DNA of 64,000 nucleotides, from contig JAKFVQ010000017.1 of the NCBI GenBank assembly GCA_021732085.1, positions 124,001 through 188,000 on the forward strand, read 5' to 3'. This document shows positions 26,412 to 35,449 of the stretch, one piece after another (the first letter of the stretch is position 1; each line of letters begins with the position of its first letter). The notes under the pieces were generated by a model, which saw only the letters and a program-made list of their open reading frames with translations, made no database searches and was not told where the DNA came from. Position numbers and translations under genes: made by a program. The stretch comes from Candidatus Obscuribacterales bacterium. Lineage in GTDB: Bacteria; Cyanobacteriota; Vampirovibrionia; Obscuribacterales; Obscuribacteraceae.

Positions 26412-26834
26412 ATGAAGTCATTCGTTAGAAACTCCTTCATGTTGTTGAGCCACAAACTCATCACACACACAAGCAAAAAGCTCACGGATAAAGCAGTCAA
26501 CAAAGTAGCTGGCTTTATCTCAACACGCCTACTTCTATTTGTTTCAGCTAGATTGCTTTTTGCAGGCGGCGGACTCTGGGGACTCATTGCTTCAAAGGTT
26601 TTGCTTGAGCTGGCTCGCAGAATCGTTATACCTGCAGCCCACAAAACAGCAATTTTTGCGGCACATCGCATCGTTATTCCCACAGGCAAAAAATCAATCC
26701 GATTCATCTCTGGAAAAATTGTGGATCTTAAACAAGCCAGAAGCGCGAAAGTGCAAGAACTTGAGCTGGCGAAAAATCATCTAAAGCAAGCGCGCAGACT
26801 GCAAGAGCTTAAGGGCGAGCAGCATGTTTCCTAG
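26412..26834 (+). CDS. Small membrane protein of unknown function
   Basis: 140 residues. The middle is hydrophobic: ISTRLLLFVSARLLFAGGGL then WGLIASKVLLELARRIVIPA, consistent with one or two membrane helices, while the N-terminus (HKLITHTSKKLTDKAVNK) and C-terminus (LKQARSAKVQELELAKNHLK) are basic amphipathic helices. It follows the TPR gene by 9 bases and overlaps the next start by 11 bases, so translation is probably coupled. No family recognised. Confidence 0.6.
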   Translation: MKSFVRNSFMLLSHKLITHTSKKLTDKAVNKVAGFISTRLLLFVSARLLFAGGGLWGLIASKVLLELARRIVIPAAHKTAIFAAHRIVIPTGKKSIRFISGKIVDLKQARSAKVQELELAKNHLKQARRLQELKGEQHVS

Positions 26835-27384
26835 CAGGCGCGCAGCCAACCTATTTCTGTTTGCTGTAGCTTTCCTTTTTATCCCAAACACTTTTGCTGC
26901 TGGCACCGAAACAAATCCGTCACGAGTGCCGAATACATCTCTTGCTGGCAAGTCAGCCACGCGTCTAAGCAGACCGGCTTCCACGCAAGGCAACGACAAA
27001 CCTTGTTGCGCTGAAAGCGCTACAAAAAAAGCAGGCACCGGCGCTGCAAAACAACAAATCAACGGTTTTCTAGCTGGGGTCAGCAACAGGTGGTGGCGAA
27101 ATTTCCGCAATCCAACATTCTGCCCGTTCATCATTTGTGGTGGCTCCTGCGCGAACATGATGGGCGTGCCAATCGTTGGCGCTTACACTGCATCTGAGCT
27201 TTTGTCTGATGAGACACCCTGTTCCATTGAATCAGTGGAAAGCAGCGGCGGCTGCTGCATGAGCCACGGCAGCACGGACAAAGACATAAAGGCACAATCC
27301 GGAAAAGATCTGGCGGCAAATTCTGCCTGTGGAATTAGCGAAGGCAACGCGAAAGCCGCTGCAGACTGCTGCTCAGCGAAGTAG
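26824..27384 (+). CDS. Cysteine-rich secreted protein
   Basis: 186 residues with a signal peptide (NLFLFAVAFLFIPNTFA, cleavage near residue 25). The mature part has about 13 cysteines, several adjacent: KPCCAES, TFCPFIICGGSCANMMG, ETPCSIES, GGCCMSHG, NSACGIS and DCCSAK. Spacing is irregular and no family is recognised. The number suggests a disulfide-stabilised exported protein or metal-binding protein. Overlaps the upstream membrane-protein gene, so the two are likely made together. Confidence 0.65.
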   Translation: MFPSRRAANLFLFAVAFLFIPNTFAAGTETNPSRVPNTSLAGKSATRLSRPASTQGNDKPCCAESATKKAGTGAAKQQINGFLAGVSNRWWRNFRNPTFCPFIICGGSCANMMGVPIVGAYTASELLSDETPCSIESVESSGGCCMSHGSTDKDIKAQSGKDLAANSACGISEGNAKAAADCCSAK

Positions 27385-27471
27385 CCACGAAGCCAAGAAT
27401 AGACTATTCAAGAATAAAGCATCATAATAGTGGCACCATGGGTAGTGAGTGCAATTGTGAGGCTTTTGAAT

Positions 27472-28242
27472 ATGCGGTCGATGTACATTAAGCATCTTGC
27501 CCTGATTTTTATACTGTCGGTTTTGACCGGTTGCACTGTAGTTCAGCCCGGTGAAGTGGGCGTCAAAGTAAGCATGGGTAAGATGGATCGCAATCTTCTC
27601 ACACCAGGCATGCAGTTTTACGCTCCCGGAATTGACTCAATAATTACTTATTCAACAAAGCAAGAGACTGTAGGCGGACAGGCGGTTCCACTAACCGCTG
27701 ACCAGCAGCCGATCACAATACAATATAAGGTTCTCTACAATCTGCCGGACGGACAGGTACTAACTCTTTATGAGAAATATTCCGGAGATCCTTACACTAA
27801 ACTTGTTGAGCCTCAAATCCAGGAAGCTTTTAGACAAGTGATCGCCCAATATAAAGCAGATCAGGCAACCAAGAATGTAAATACGATAAAAAACTCAGTA
27901 CTGTCTATGGTGCGCGAGAATGTAAAAGGGCTGGTGAATGTGGTCGATATCCCGATTACGCATGTAGACCTTCCCGAAGTTTTGCAAACAGCCATCGCGC
28001 AAAAACAAGTTATGGAACAACAGGCCCTTCAAAAGCAGTACGAGTTGGATAAGGCAAAAAAGGAAGCCGAAATTACGATAGCCAATGCAGAGGCGCAGGC
28101 TCGCTCCATCCATCTACAGAGTGAGGCTCTGGCAAAATCGCCCGCTTTAATTGAATACGAGAAAGTAAAACGCTGGGACGGTAAGTTGCCTGCCACAGTC
28201 ATTACTGGCGGCAGCAACGGGACATTGTTTCAACTGAAGTAA
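27472..28242 (+). CDS. SPFH/prohibitin-type lipoprotein
   Basis: 256 residues from ATG 27472, which has GTGAGG 9 bases upstream; the frame is open to 27430. The N-terminus has a lipobox (LTGC, Cys at about residue 22), so it should be a lipid-anchored envelope protein. The SPFH/prohibitin fold is seen in VVQPGEVGVKVSMGKMDRNL, LTPGMQFYAPGIDSI, DQQPITIQYKVLYNL, then an Ala/Glu/Lys-rich helix of QAQ.A type (KAKKEAEITIANAEAQARSI) ending with ALIEYEKVKRWDGKLP. SPFH proteins form large cage-like rings that organise membrane proteases or microdomains. A lipoprotein version outside the cytoplasmic membrane is less common than TM-anchored HflK/C or flotillin. Confidence 0.85.
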   Translation: MRSMYIKHLALIFILSVLTGCTVVQPGEVGVKVSMGKMDRNLLTPGMQFYAPGIDSIITYSTKQETVGGQAVPLTADQQPITIQYKVLYNLPDGQVLTLYEKYSGDPYTKLVEPQIQEAFRQVIAQYKADQATKNVNTIKNSVLSMVRENVKGLVNVVDIPITHVDLPEVLQTAIAQKQVMEQQALQKQYELDKAKKEAEITIANAEAQARSIHLQSEALAKSPALIEYEKVKRWDGKLPATVITGGSNGTLFQLK

Positions 28243-28313
28243 CCATACCAAGCAGCGCCAGATTTTCTGCCCGAGATCGGCTAAAATCAATAACCCGACC
28301 AGGGGCATGCTTT

Positions 28314-29576
28314 ATGAATCAGTCCATTTCCAGGCTCGTCCTGCGCAGAATCGCGTTAGCCGCCACTATCATTCTCTCTTTTGCAGCATTTGACAGTGCT
28401 AGCCGACCGCTGCTGATTCAAGACGCCGAGGCAAGGACTCCTCGACAGTCGGTTTCGGACACCTTGCGGAATTTGCAACGGCACACCGATGACCTCGTTA
28501 AGCAAGTCCAGGCATATTTGCAGTCAACCGGGCGCTGGCTGCCAATGCCGCAGGGTAAAGACATGCAGCTTTGTCAGGCTCTTCAAAGCTTTCAGCAAGC
28601 CGTCAACAGGACAGTAAACAGCAACAGATCTCAGCCTTACAACCTGGTTTTGGCAGATCTGCAAGCAGTTCAAATGCAATCGCAGTCAATTCAACAACTT
28701 ATTAGTCAACTAGGAGCAGCTCCGAATGTCGCGGCTGCCTGGATGCAAATCAGCAGCGATATGCTCGGGCTCAATCAGGTAATGTCAGTACCTGCCTATA
28801 GTGCCTCAAATTTTTATGATACCGAGGGTGGTGCCACAGGCGGCGCTGCTTTCGCGCCAGGCGCCATGCCGGGTGTTATAGTGCCAGGAGCGGTACCTGG
28901 TGTAGTCGTACCGGGGGCAACAGTACCAGGCACGGTAATCACGGGAACGACAGTTCCAGGCACCGTGGTCAATGGAATGCTAGTACCGGGAACGGTCGTA
29001 AACGGGATCTTAGTGCCAGGAAGCGTGGCCCCAGGCATGGTGCCGGGAGCTGGATACACGCCGGGCATGCCATATGGCTACGGTTATCCTAGCAACGTAA
29101 CTGTAACTGAGACAAGTCCATTTGGCACCAGTTTTGGCGGAGCAGTGCCTGGAGGATATAATCCATACGCAGGAAATCAGACCGGTGGCGGGCATTACCA
29201 GGGCGTTCTTTCCAATCTTTCAAACGCCGAGAATCAGACCGATAGATTCGTGAAGCAACTGCAAAGCTTCCTGCAACTGCGTGCCCAATGGCCGCCAGCA
29301 CAAGGAACTCCGCAGATGCTACTTTGCGAAAACATGCAATCATTTCAACAGCTTCTGCGCAAATTCAGGTCTGATGTTCAGGCCAACGTCGCCTACCCAA
29401 TCCTACAGCAAGAGCTCCAGCAGCTTGCAACAACCTCGCAAAGCGTCGATCAATTAATGACACAGTCCGGCGCAACGATGGATATAGTCGGCCGCTGGAA
29501 CGAAATCAGAACAAGCATGGCAAACATGTATCAAGCATTCTATTCAACAAGCACCGGGCATTATTGGATGCGCTAA
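28314..29576 (+). CDS. Secreted protein with elastin-like VPG repeats between duplicated domains
   Basis: 420 residues; signal peptide (LALAATIILSFAAFDS-like segment, residues 10-30). A helical domain at about 45-160 (RNLQRHTDDLVKQVQAYLQS, LCQALQSFQQAVNR, SQSIQQLISQLG) is repeated at about 300-415 (SNLSNAENQTDRFVKQLQSF, LLCENMQSFQQLLRKF, SQSVDQLMTQSG). Between them, residues 180-250 are about twelve VPG/VPGT-type pentads (GVIVPGAVPGVVVPG, VPGTVVNGMLVPGTVVNG), like elastin. It ends 39 bases before the S9 peptidase gene and may share its transcript. Probably a flexible surface protein; function unknown. Confidence 0.8.
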   Translation: MNQSISRLVLRRIALAATIILSFAAFDSASRPLLIQDAEARTPRQSVSDTLRNLQRHTDDLVKQVQAYLQSTGRWLPMPQGKDMQLCQALQSFQQAVNRTVNSNRSQPYNLVLADLQAVQMQSQSIQQLISQLGAAPNVAAAWMQISSDMLGLNQVMSVPAYSASNFYDTEGGATGGAAFAPGAMPGVIVPGAVPGVVVPGATVPGTVITGTTVPGTVVNGMLVPGTVVNGILVPGSVAPGMVPGAGYTPGMPYGYGYPSNVTVTETSPFGTSFGGAVPGGYNPYAGNQTGGGHYQGVLSNLSNAENQTDRFVKQLQSFLQLRAQWPPAQGTPQMLLCENMQSFQQLLRKFRSDVQANVAYPILQQELQQLATTSQSVDQLMTQSGATMDIVGRWNEIRTSMANMYQAFYSTSTGHYWMR

Positions 29577-29614
29577 TGCGAAAAAAAAACCGCAAAGCTA
29601 GAAAGGAAATCTAA

Positions 29615-31552
29615 GTGAAAAAGCAAGCAGTCTCGACAATAGTCCTTTCCCTATTCTTCACGACCTTACTTTCAGCATATGCACCGCCTGAGACGATCCA
29701 CGCGCAAGGGATTCCAGAGATTCCAAATCAGTTGATAGATCAGGTCAACCGCTACACTGAATTTCGCACGGCCGCAATTGACAGCTGGCACCCGCAAAAG
29801 AAAGAGATGCTGATCCGCACTCGCTTCGCCGATACCTCACAAGTACATCATCTAAAGTTTCCAGGCTCAGCTCGCCATCAACTGACCTTTTTCAAAGACA
29901 GCGTCAGCGATGCATCTTATCAGCCGAGCGCCGGTAATTGGTTTGTCTTTAAGAAGGACAATGGCGGCGACGAAAATTATCAGGAATATCGTTACGACCT
30001 TTCGACCGGCGAAACCACGCTTCTAACGGACGGAAGCTCTAGAAATACTGGAGGCAAATGGTCTCACAAAGGAGATCGTTATGCCTATGAATCGAATAAA
30101 CGAAACAAGAAAGACATGGATATCTACATCATGTCACCGGCGGACAAAGCAAACGAGTTAGTCGTCGAGATGGAAGGGGGCGGATGGCAGGTAGCTGACT
30201 GGTCGCCCGATGACAAAAAGCTCTTACTGCATCACTACGTTTCGATCAACGAATCGTATCTGTACCTATATGACCTTGAAACGAAGAAGAAAAGCTTGCT
30301 AACTGAGACAGCAAAAGGCGAACCCGTCTCGTATTCAGAAGGATGCTTCGCGCCAGACGGCAAAGGAATTTACACAGCATGCGATCGTGATGCCGAATTT
30401 CTCCGCTTGGCACATATCGACATTTCAACGCACAAACACAAATATCTGGTTCCAGATTTGAAATGGGATGTATCGGAATACAAGCTATCAGACGACGGGA
30501 AAAATATTGCATTTGTAGTGAACGAAGATGGCATCGGTAAGCTGCATTTGCTCGATGCTGAGACATTGAAGGAAAAAGCTGTACCGCAACTTCCGATCGG
30601 GCAGGTAGGCGATCTGCATTGGCACAAAAATAATGAGGATCTCGCATTCACCGTGGATAGTGCTCAATCTCCCGCCGATGTGTTTTCGTACAATTTGAAT
30701 ACTGCCAAGCTTGATCGCTGGACGCAAAGCGAAACAGGTGGATTAGTGACAACAAACTTCTCTCCACCGGAATTGGTGAAATGGAAAAGTTTTGATGGCA
30801 AGACCATATCCGGCATACTCTATGTGCCGCCCAAGAAGTTTACGGGAAAGCGCCCCATCATCATAAATATCCACGGCGGCCCGGAAGGACAATCGACGGC
30901 GGGATTTCTGGGCAAACTCAACTATTACCTGAATGAGCTTGGAGTAGCAATCATCTTTCCTAACGTGCGCGGGTCAACTGGCTACGGTAAATCATTCCTC
31001 AAAATGGACAACGGATTTCTGCGCGAAGGCAGCTACAAAGATATTGAAACTTTGATCGATTGGATTTCTAAGTCGGAACAACTGGACGCCAACAAAATCA
31101 TGGTGACAGGAGGCAGCTACGGCGGGTTCATGACGCTTGCGGTCGCTTGCAACTATTCCAACAAAATAAAATGCGCGCTCGATGTTGTCGGTCCCTCTAA
31201 CTTCGTGACCTTTCTTGAGCGTACAGAGGCCTATCGCCGCGATCTGCGCCGCGTTGAATATGGAGACGAGCGCGATCCGAAGATGCGCGAATTTCTAGAA
31301 AAGATTGCACCGCGAAACAAGGTCGATCAAATTGCTGTGCCGCTTTTTGTCGTGCAAGGCAAGAACGATCCGCGAGTACCCGTGCAAGAATCCGCTGATA
31401 TGGTTGAAGTGCTAAGAAAGAAGGGGACGCCTGCCTGGTATCTGATGGCAGAAGACGAAGGTCACGGCTTCAGAAAGAAAAAGAATTCGGACTATCAGTT
31501 TTACTCGACAATATTGTTCATCAAGAAGTACCTTCTTGGCCAAAACGCTTAG
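29615..31552 (+). CDS. Exported S9 family prolyl-oligopeptidase-type peptidase
   Basis: 645 residues with GTG start preceded by AAAGGA. Signal peptide (TIVLSLFFTTLLSAYA). Residues 50-360 form the beta-propeller with repeated WSPDDKKLLL and FAPDGKGIYTA type strands. The C-terminal alpha/beta-hydrolase has catalytic Ser501 in GGSYGG, Asp585 in GKNDPRVP and His617 in DEGHGF, with the oxyanion segment NIHGGPEGQS. All three residues are intact, so it should be an active serine peptidase or aminopeptidase of the S9C type acting in the periplasm on short peptides. Its partner upstream is the elastin-like protein. Confidence 0.93.
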   Translation: MKKQAVSTIVLSLFFTTLLSAYAPPETIHAQGIPEIPNQLIDQVNRYTEFRTAAIDSWHPQKKEMLIRTRFADTSQVHHLKFPGSARHQLTFFKDSVSDASYQPSAGNWFVFKKDNGGDENYQEYRYDLSTGETTLLTDGSSRNTGGKWSHKGDRYAYESNKRNKKDMDIYIMSPADKANELVVEMEGGGWQVADWSPDDKKLLLHHYVSINESYLYLYDLETKKKSLLTETAKGEPVSYSEGCFAPDGKGIYTACDRDAEFLRLAHIDISTHKHKYLVPDLKWDVSEYKLSDDGKNIAFVVNEDGIGKLHLLDAETLKEKAVPQLPIGQVGDLHWHKNNEDLAFTVDSAQSPADVFSYNLNTAKLDRWTQSETGGLVTTNFSPPELVKWKSFDGKTISGILYVPPKKFTGKRPIIINIHGGPEGQSTAGFLGKLNYYLNELGVAIIFPNVRGSTGYGKSFLKMDNGFLREGSYKDIETLIDWISKSEQLDANKIMVTGGSYGGFMTLAVACNYSNKIKCALDVVGPSNFVTFLERTEAYRRDLRRVEYGDERDPKMREFLEKIAPRNKVDQIAVPLFVVQGKNDPRVPVQESADMVEVLRKKGTPAWYLMAEDEGHGFRKKKNSDYQFYSTILFIKKYLLGQNA

Positions 31553-31576
31553 TTCAATTGTATTTTGATTGGAATC

Positions 31577-33349
31577 TTAGAGCCCGTGTGACGGCAATCC
31601 CGACATGCGCTGATAGCTACCGCGTTTAGCTGTAACCAAACTTAGCACCGCGTCCATCTTAATGACGTCAGCCAACAATTGTTTGTCGCCCTCGTTCTTG
31701 CTGGCATAAAGTGCGCGCATGATTGGGCTATATTGCATAAGTGCCGTCAACGAAAACTCGCTCTTGTTGATCAAGATATTTGCACCTAAGGCTTCGATCG
31801 CTCTTACATTGCGGCGACCGACACCGTCGTTTTTCATTTCGGTCATAACGTGCGGCAACTCATTACCAATAACTAGCTCTTCGCCAGCGGCGCACTTGAT
31901 CGAACGTCCTCCGATTCTCATGATTACGTTCTTTTCGAAATTTTCTTTGAGGTTGCGAACAACCACAACGTCCTTTTTGCTGTTGATGTATATGATGCTT
32001 CCAGGCTGAAAATCAACTACAACCTCGCCGGCACGAACGCGCATATGGTTCTTAGCTTCAAACACGGCTTCACCACTGTCGAGCGTGATTTTTCCATCTT
32101 CATCAACACCAAACTTGCTATCACTCAAATACTTAGCGTAGCCATGTGCTAACCATTTGGTGTTCAATCCACCATCAACACGAGGGAATGGCACCGCTCC
32201 GACATTGCGGACAGGCTTGTAGACTGGTACGAAATACTTAGCATCAAGCGAGGCTTTATAGGTTGATGGCTTGGACGTCACATCATCCTTTCCTTGCATC
32301 GCTCGCAGCGTAGATTCTTTGCGCATAGCAAGGGTGATGCCGTGCTCTTTCATCATGCGCTCGAACAATGCCGTCATGCGCACCGTAGTGAACGGCGGGC
32401 GAACGGTCTTAAGTTCGGTCATCAAATTGGACGCGTCGGCATCGATTGAACGAGATGTAGTAAGGATTTCAGGTATGCCATGCGGCGTTACTGATGTACC
32501 AGACGCCACTACATCGGTGCTACCGACACTGGCAGTTTTCGATTCGCTGAATGAATATTCTTTGCCTTTCTCGATCGAGAATTCAGCATTTTTGTCTTTG
32601 AAGGCAAGGTGCACATCAACCGGAGCACCATACAGATCGCCGACACGTACACGGTTGAACCATGTTTGCTCAACGGCAGCAATACTATATGGCTTAACCT
32701 TGACCGCACCATATTTGGTGAGCACCGAGACTGGGCGAGCACCACTGAATATCCACAATGTTCCGCAGCGCAGCCCCATCAACAGAGGACCACAAGAATT
32801 GAACATGGTTCCGGCTGATGCCAGGACCAGAGCCTCAGAGTCACCAGGAACAGTGAATGCCTGTCCGCCCTGATGTGCGACATGCCACGGGACCTCATCA
32901 TGCAAGCCACCGCGCTGAGCTAGGCGAGTATGTTTAGCCTCACGCCGTTGCGGAATAGGAATGGAGATTCTGACGAGATCAGTAGGTGGAAGCTGGAAAG
33001 GACCAATTCGTGGTGTCACAACGCCTTCGGTAATCGGAATGCCTGCAACCCGGCTAGAATTCAGGAACCCACGAAGCTCGCTAGAGGTTTGATAGTAAGG
33101 AAATACAGTCAAACCAATCAGGGGATAGTTCAATGTGGCTGACGGAAGACGATACTGCTGCGCCGTGATCAATGCCAGGGAATCGGACATCACCACCATA
33201 CGGTGCTCAGGAGTTGGAACTCGCGGATCGCCCTTACCGTAATCTTCGAAGGAGGGAATGATTTGCCCTTGAGCAGCCAAACTCAATGTCAGAGAAAGTA
33301 ATGTCGAGCAGGCGGCAGCGATCCGTTGCTTCGATCCAAAAATTCTCAT
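31577..33349 (-). CDS. Exported protein with FecR-like beta domains
   Basis: 590 residues; AAGGA precedes ATG 33349. Signal peptide (ACSTLLSLTLSLAAQG). The first 250 residues include QAFTVPGDSEALVLASAGTM, VLTKYGAVKVKPYSIAAVEQ and VGDLYGAPVDVHLAFKDKN, and the last 200 include HMRVRAGEVVVDFQPGSI, VVVVRNLKENFEKNVIMRIG and SIKCAAGEELVIGN. Both blocks have the alternating V.V..G...V....G.I pattern of FecR-type domains, which sense or bind envelope signals. It is divergent from the 33631 gene and convergent with the peptidase. Role unknown; a structural envelope protein is possible. Confidence 0.6.
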   Translation of the reverse strand: MRIFGSKQRIAAACSTLLSLTLSLAAQGQIIPSFEDYGKGDPRVPTPEHRMVVMSDSLALITAQQYRLPSATLNYPLIGLTVFPYYQTSSELRGFLNSSRVAGIPITEGVVTPRIGPFQLPPTDLVRISIPIPQRREAKHTRLAQRGGLHDEVPWHVAHQGGQAFTVPGDSEALVLASAGTMFNSCGPLLMGLRCGTLWIFSGARPVSVLTKYGAVKVKPYSIAAVEQTWFNRVRVGDLYGAPVDVHLAFKDKNAEFSIEKGKEYSFSESKTASVGSTDVVASGTSVTPHGIPEILTTSRSIDADASNLMTELKTVRPPFTTVRMTALFERMMKEHGITLAMRKESTLRAMQGKDDVTSKPSTYKASLDAKYFVPVYKPVRNVGAVPFPRVDGGLNTKWLAHGYAKYLSDSKFGVDEDGKITLDSGEAVFEAKNHMRVRAGEVVVDFQPGSIIYINSKKDVVVVRNLKENFEKNVIMRIGGRSIKCAAGEELVIGNELPHVMTEMKNDGVGRRNVRAIEALGANILINKSEFSLTALMQYSPIMRALYASKNEGDKQLLADVIKMDAVLSLVTAKRGSYQRMSGLPSHGL

Positions 33350-33630
33350 GTTTATCCTTCCCGAGAGGTCAATAGATAGCGTTCTTCGAACTATAGAACA
33401 CCAGCAAAGAGGGTATCACCTTGGAATCTCTTTTTCCAAGACTGGTTGAATGTTTGAACCCCATTACAAGAAGATTTTTCAAAGAATGAGACGCCGATTT
33501 ATCGGGCACGCGCCCGAGAGGGTCAGGCAGGATCCGTGGCATATAGCCAATGGTTGTAGGATGCAGGGGATGGCGGGGGTCTTGCCAGACCAGCATCAAC
33601 AAAGGGAAGAGGCAACGGTAGGTACGGTTT
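33350..33630. promoter_or_regulatory. Intergenic region with hairpins
   Basis: Contains CTTGGAA/TTCCAAG (about 33420-33440) and, near the 33631 gene, a nested hairpin with outer stem GATGC (33560-33564) / GCATC (33592-33597 region) and inner GGTCT-TGCC-AGACC (33578-33591). They may be a leader of the 33631 gene. No riboswitch class recognised. Confidence 0.35.
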
Positions 33631-35421
33631 TTGGCTATTGACTACATCAATAATCGAAAGGTAGAAAAACCTGAGAATTTCTACCTGCTGAAATCAATCG
33701 GTTCTTGGCAGCAAATGCTGCTTGCCTTCACCCTCGTTTACTTGACATTCGGCTTACCGCTGTGTCGCCAAGATGCATCTGCTCAGTCCAACAATCCGCC
33801 AGAAACCATCGCAGTGCAATTATTTTTGCCCCCGGTACTGGAAAAGGGATCCCAAGCCTGGGGGACTGCATTTATGCCCGACGGACAAGGGCTCTCCAAA
33901 CAAAGCATTCTCATAAACGGCAAATCAGTCCAAACAGATGACTATGGATTATTCTCGTTCACCGCCCCTGATACCGCATTTTCTGTTATCGTAAAGGACG
34001 AGAACAAGACTGTTTGGGAGACCTCATACAGCCTGAGCAATCGAGGACTTCTAGTCTCCGACAAGGCGGCACTTGCATCGGTGGATAGGCTCGATGAGCT
34101 CGAGGACGAATTCAACACGCAGCCGCTAATAATGCACGCTCCGGCCGCGCTTGAATTGCAACAAGCATTCGTCGTTATCGGAAAGAACTTCTCAGGTAAG
34201 TTCGGGCATGATCAGGTCAATATAGATGGCTTCGAGTGCGATTCTTTCGCCGGTTCCGATCGTTCACTGGTGGTATCAACCCGCAACCGCAGTCCCGTTG
34301 GACCAGTTAAAGAAATCAATGTAATTTGCGATGAACAAAGTTCATTACCACTTGAAGTTGACCTGACACGTGTCGAATTCAGAGGCGAAAACAAAACAGA
34401 AAGTGGAAATGCAGTCGAACTTGAATTAATCGGCAGCAATTTACCTTCTCTCATTGCTTTGTCCAACAATAGCAATGAGCTTCAACTAAAATTCGGCGGC
34501 AAGCGCCTGGGAGCGCAAACTATATTTTTGAGCCCAGGCGGACAACGAAACAGGATCGCGGTCGGCATAGATAACAAAAAACTATCTGAATTATCTGCTC
34601 ATTTGATTCCCAACAATCTCTTCGATCCATATACGCAAAAAGCAAGCAGTGAGCTTTTGGGGCGCAGACCGCTTCTTGCAGTTAACAAAGCCGAGCTGGT
34701 CCGATTGAAGAAACGCTTGTTAGCTCTTGAAGAACGCATCACATTGCTTAGCAAGCAGCGCTCCGACCGAGTCAATCAAAAGGATTTCTCAATCGAAGAA
34801 GACGCCAAGCTTGAATCTTCCATAAAATCAGCTGCTATTCGCATGTCACGGCTTAACCGGTCTTTGCGATCGCGCAGAGCAATTCTCGACGCCGATGGTA
34901 TGAGCGAAAGCGACTGGGCGCAACTAACTGATTCGGCGACAGACAACATGTCGCGCTCACTTGATTTACTCCTGGCAAAAAACGAATTTGGATTTACAGA
35001 ATCCAGATTGCTTCGTTCTTCTCCAAACAAGAAGCCAAAACTAGAACAAGATAACTATGCTCAACTGGCAGTAACTGGTGCTCAATCTCGCTCCCCACTT
35101 TCTCTCACCGTCAATGCACGCTCCAGAAGATGGAAAGCGCCAGGAGGCAGTGGCGGAAGCGGACCGGGGTTGGTGGCACCACCTGCTCCATATCGATTTG
35201 ATCCGGCAGATCTAGCACCCTACTTCAGTGATGAAGTTCCGGTGCCAGTGCGTCCAATAACAAGCACTAGTAAAAATTCAAGACGCAAGAAAGGAAAGAA
35301 TCAGAGTACGACAGGCGCTAACGTAAGCAAGAGCGGCAAGAACGCGACAAGAGCAGGAGCGACAACAGGCGGCAAGAACAGGTCTTCCTCAGCTAAGCAA
35401 AAGTCACCGGCAAAGCGCTAA
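33631..35421 (+). CDS. Exported protein with Ig-like domain and coiled-coil region
   Basis: 596 residues if the TTG at 33631 is used; an ATG at 33715 would start just before the hydrophobic signal MLLAFTLVYLTFGLPLCRQDASA. The start is not decided by any ribosome-binding site. The mature N-terminus looks like beta-sandwich domains (GTAFMPDGQGLSKQSILING, VVIGKNFSGKFGHDQVNIDG, VELELIGSNLPSLIALSN), of IPT/TIG or carboxypeptidase-regulatory type. Residues 355-460 are helical and charged (ELVRLKKRLLALEERITLLS). The C-terminus is Gly/Pro-rich then strongly basic (SRRKKGKNQSTTGANVSKSG). It is 28 bases upstream of the double histidine kinase, so they probably form an operon; it could be the sensor's extracellular partner (inference). 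Confidence 0.65.
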   Translation: MAIDYINNRKVEKPENFYLLKSIGSWQQMLLAFTLVYLTFGLPLCRQDASAQSNNPPETIAVQLFLPPVLEKGSQAWGTAFMPDGQGLSKQSILINGKSVQTDDYGLFSFTAPDTAFSVIVKDENKTVWETSYSLSNRGLLVSDKAALASVDRLDELEDEFNTQPLIMHAPAALELQQAFVVIGKNFSGKFGHDQVNIDGFECDSFAGSDRSLVVSTRNRSPVGPVKEINVICDEQSSLPLEVDLTRVEFRGENKTESGNAVELELIGSNLPSLIALSNNSNELQLKFGGKRLGAQTIFLSPGGQRNRIAVGIDNKKLSELSAHLIPNNLFDPYTQKASSELLGRRPLLAVNKAELVRLKKRLLALEERITLLSKQRSDRVNQKDFSIEEDAKLESSIKSAAIRMSRLNRSLRSRRAILDADGMSESDWAQLTDSATDNMSRSLDLLLAKNEFGFTESRLLRSSPNKKPKLEQDNYAQLAVTGAQSRSPLSLTVNARSRRWKAPGGSGGSGPGLVAPPAPYRFDPADLAPYFSDEVPVPVRPITSTSKNSRRKKGKNQSTTGANVSKSGKNATRAGATTGGKNRSSSAKQKSPAKR

Positions 35422-35449
35422 TAATTGTGACAGACAAAATGATAAGCGT

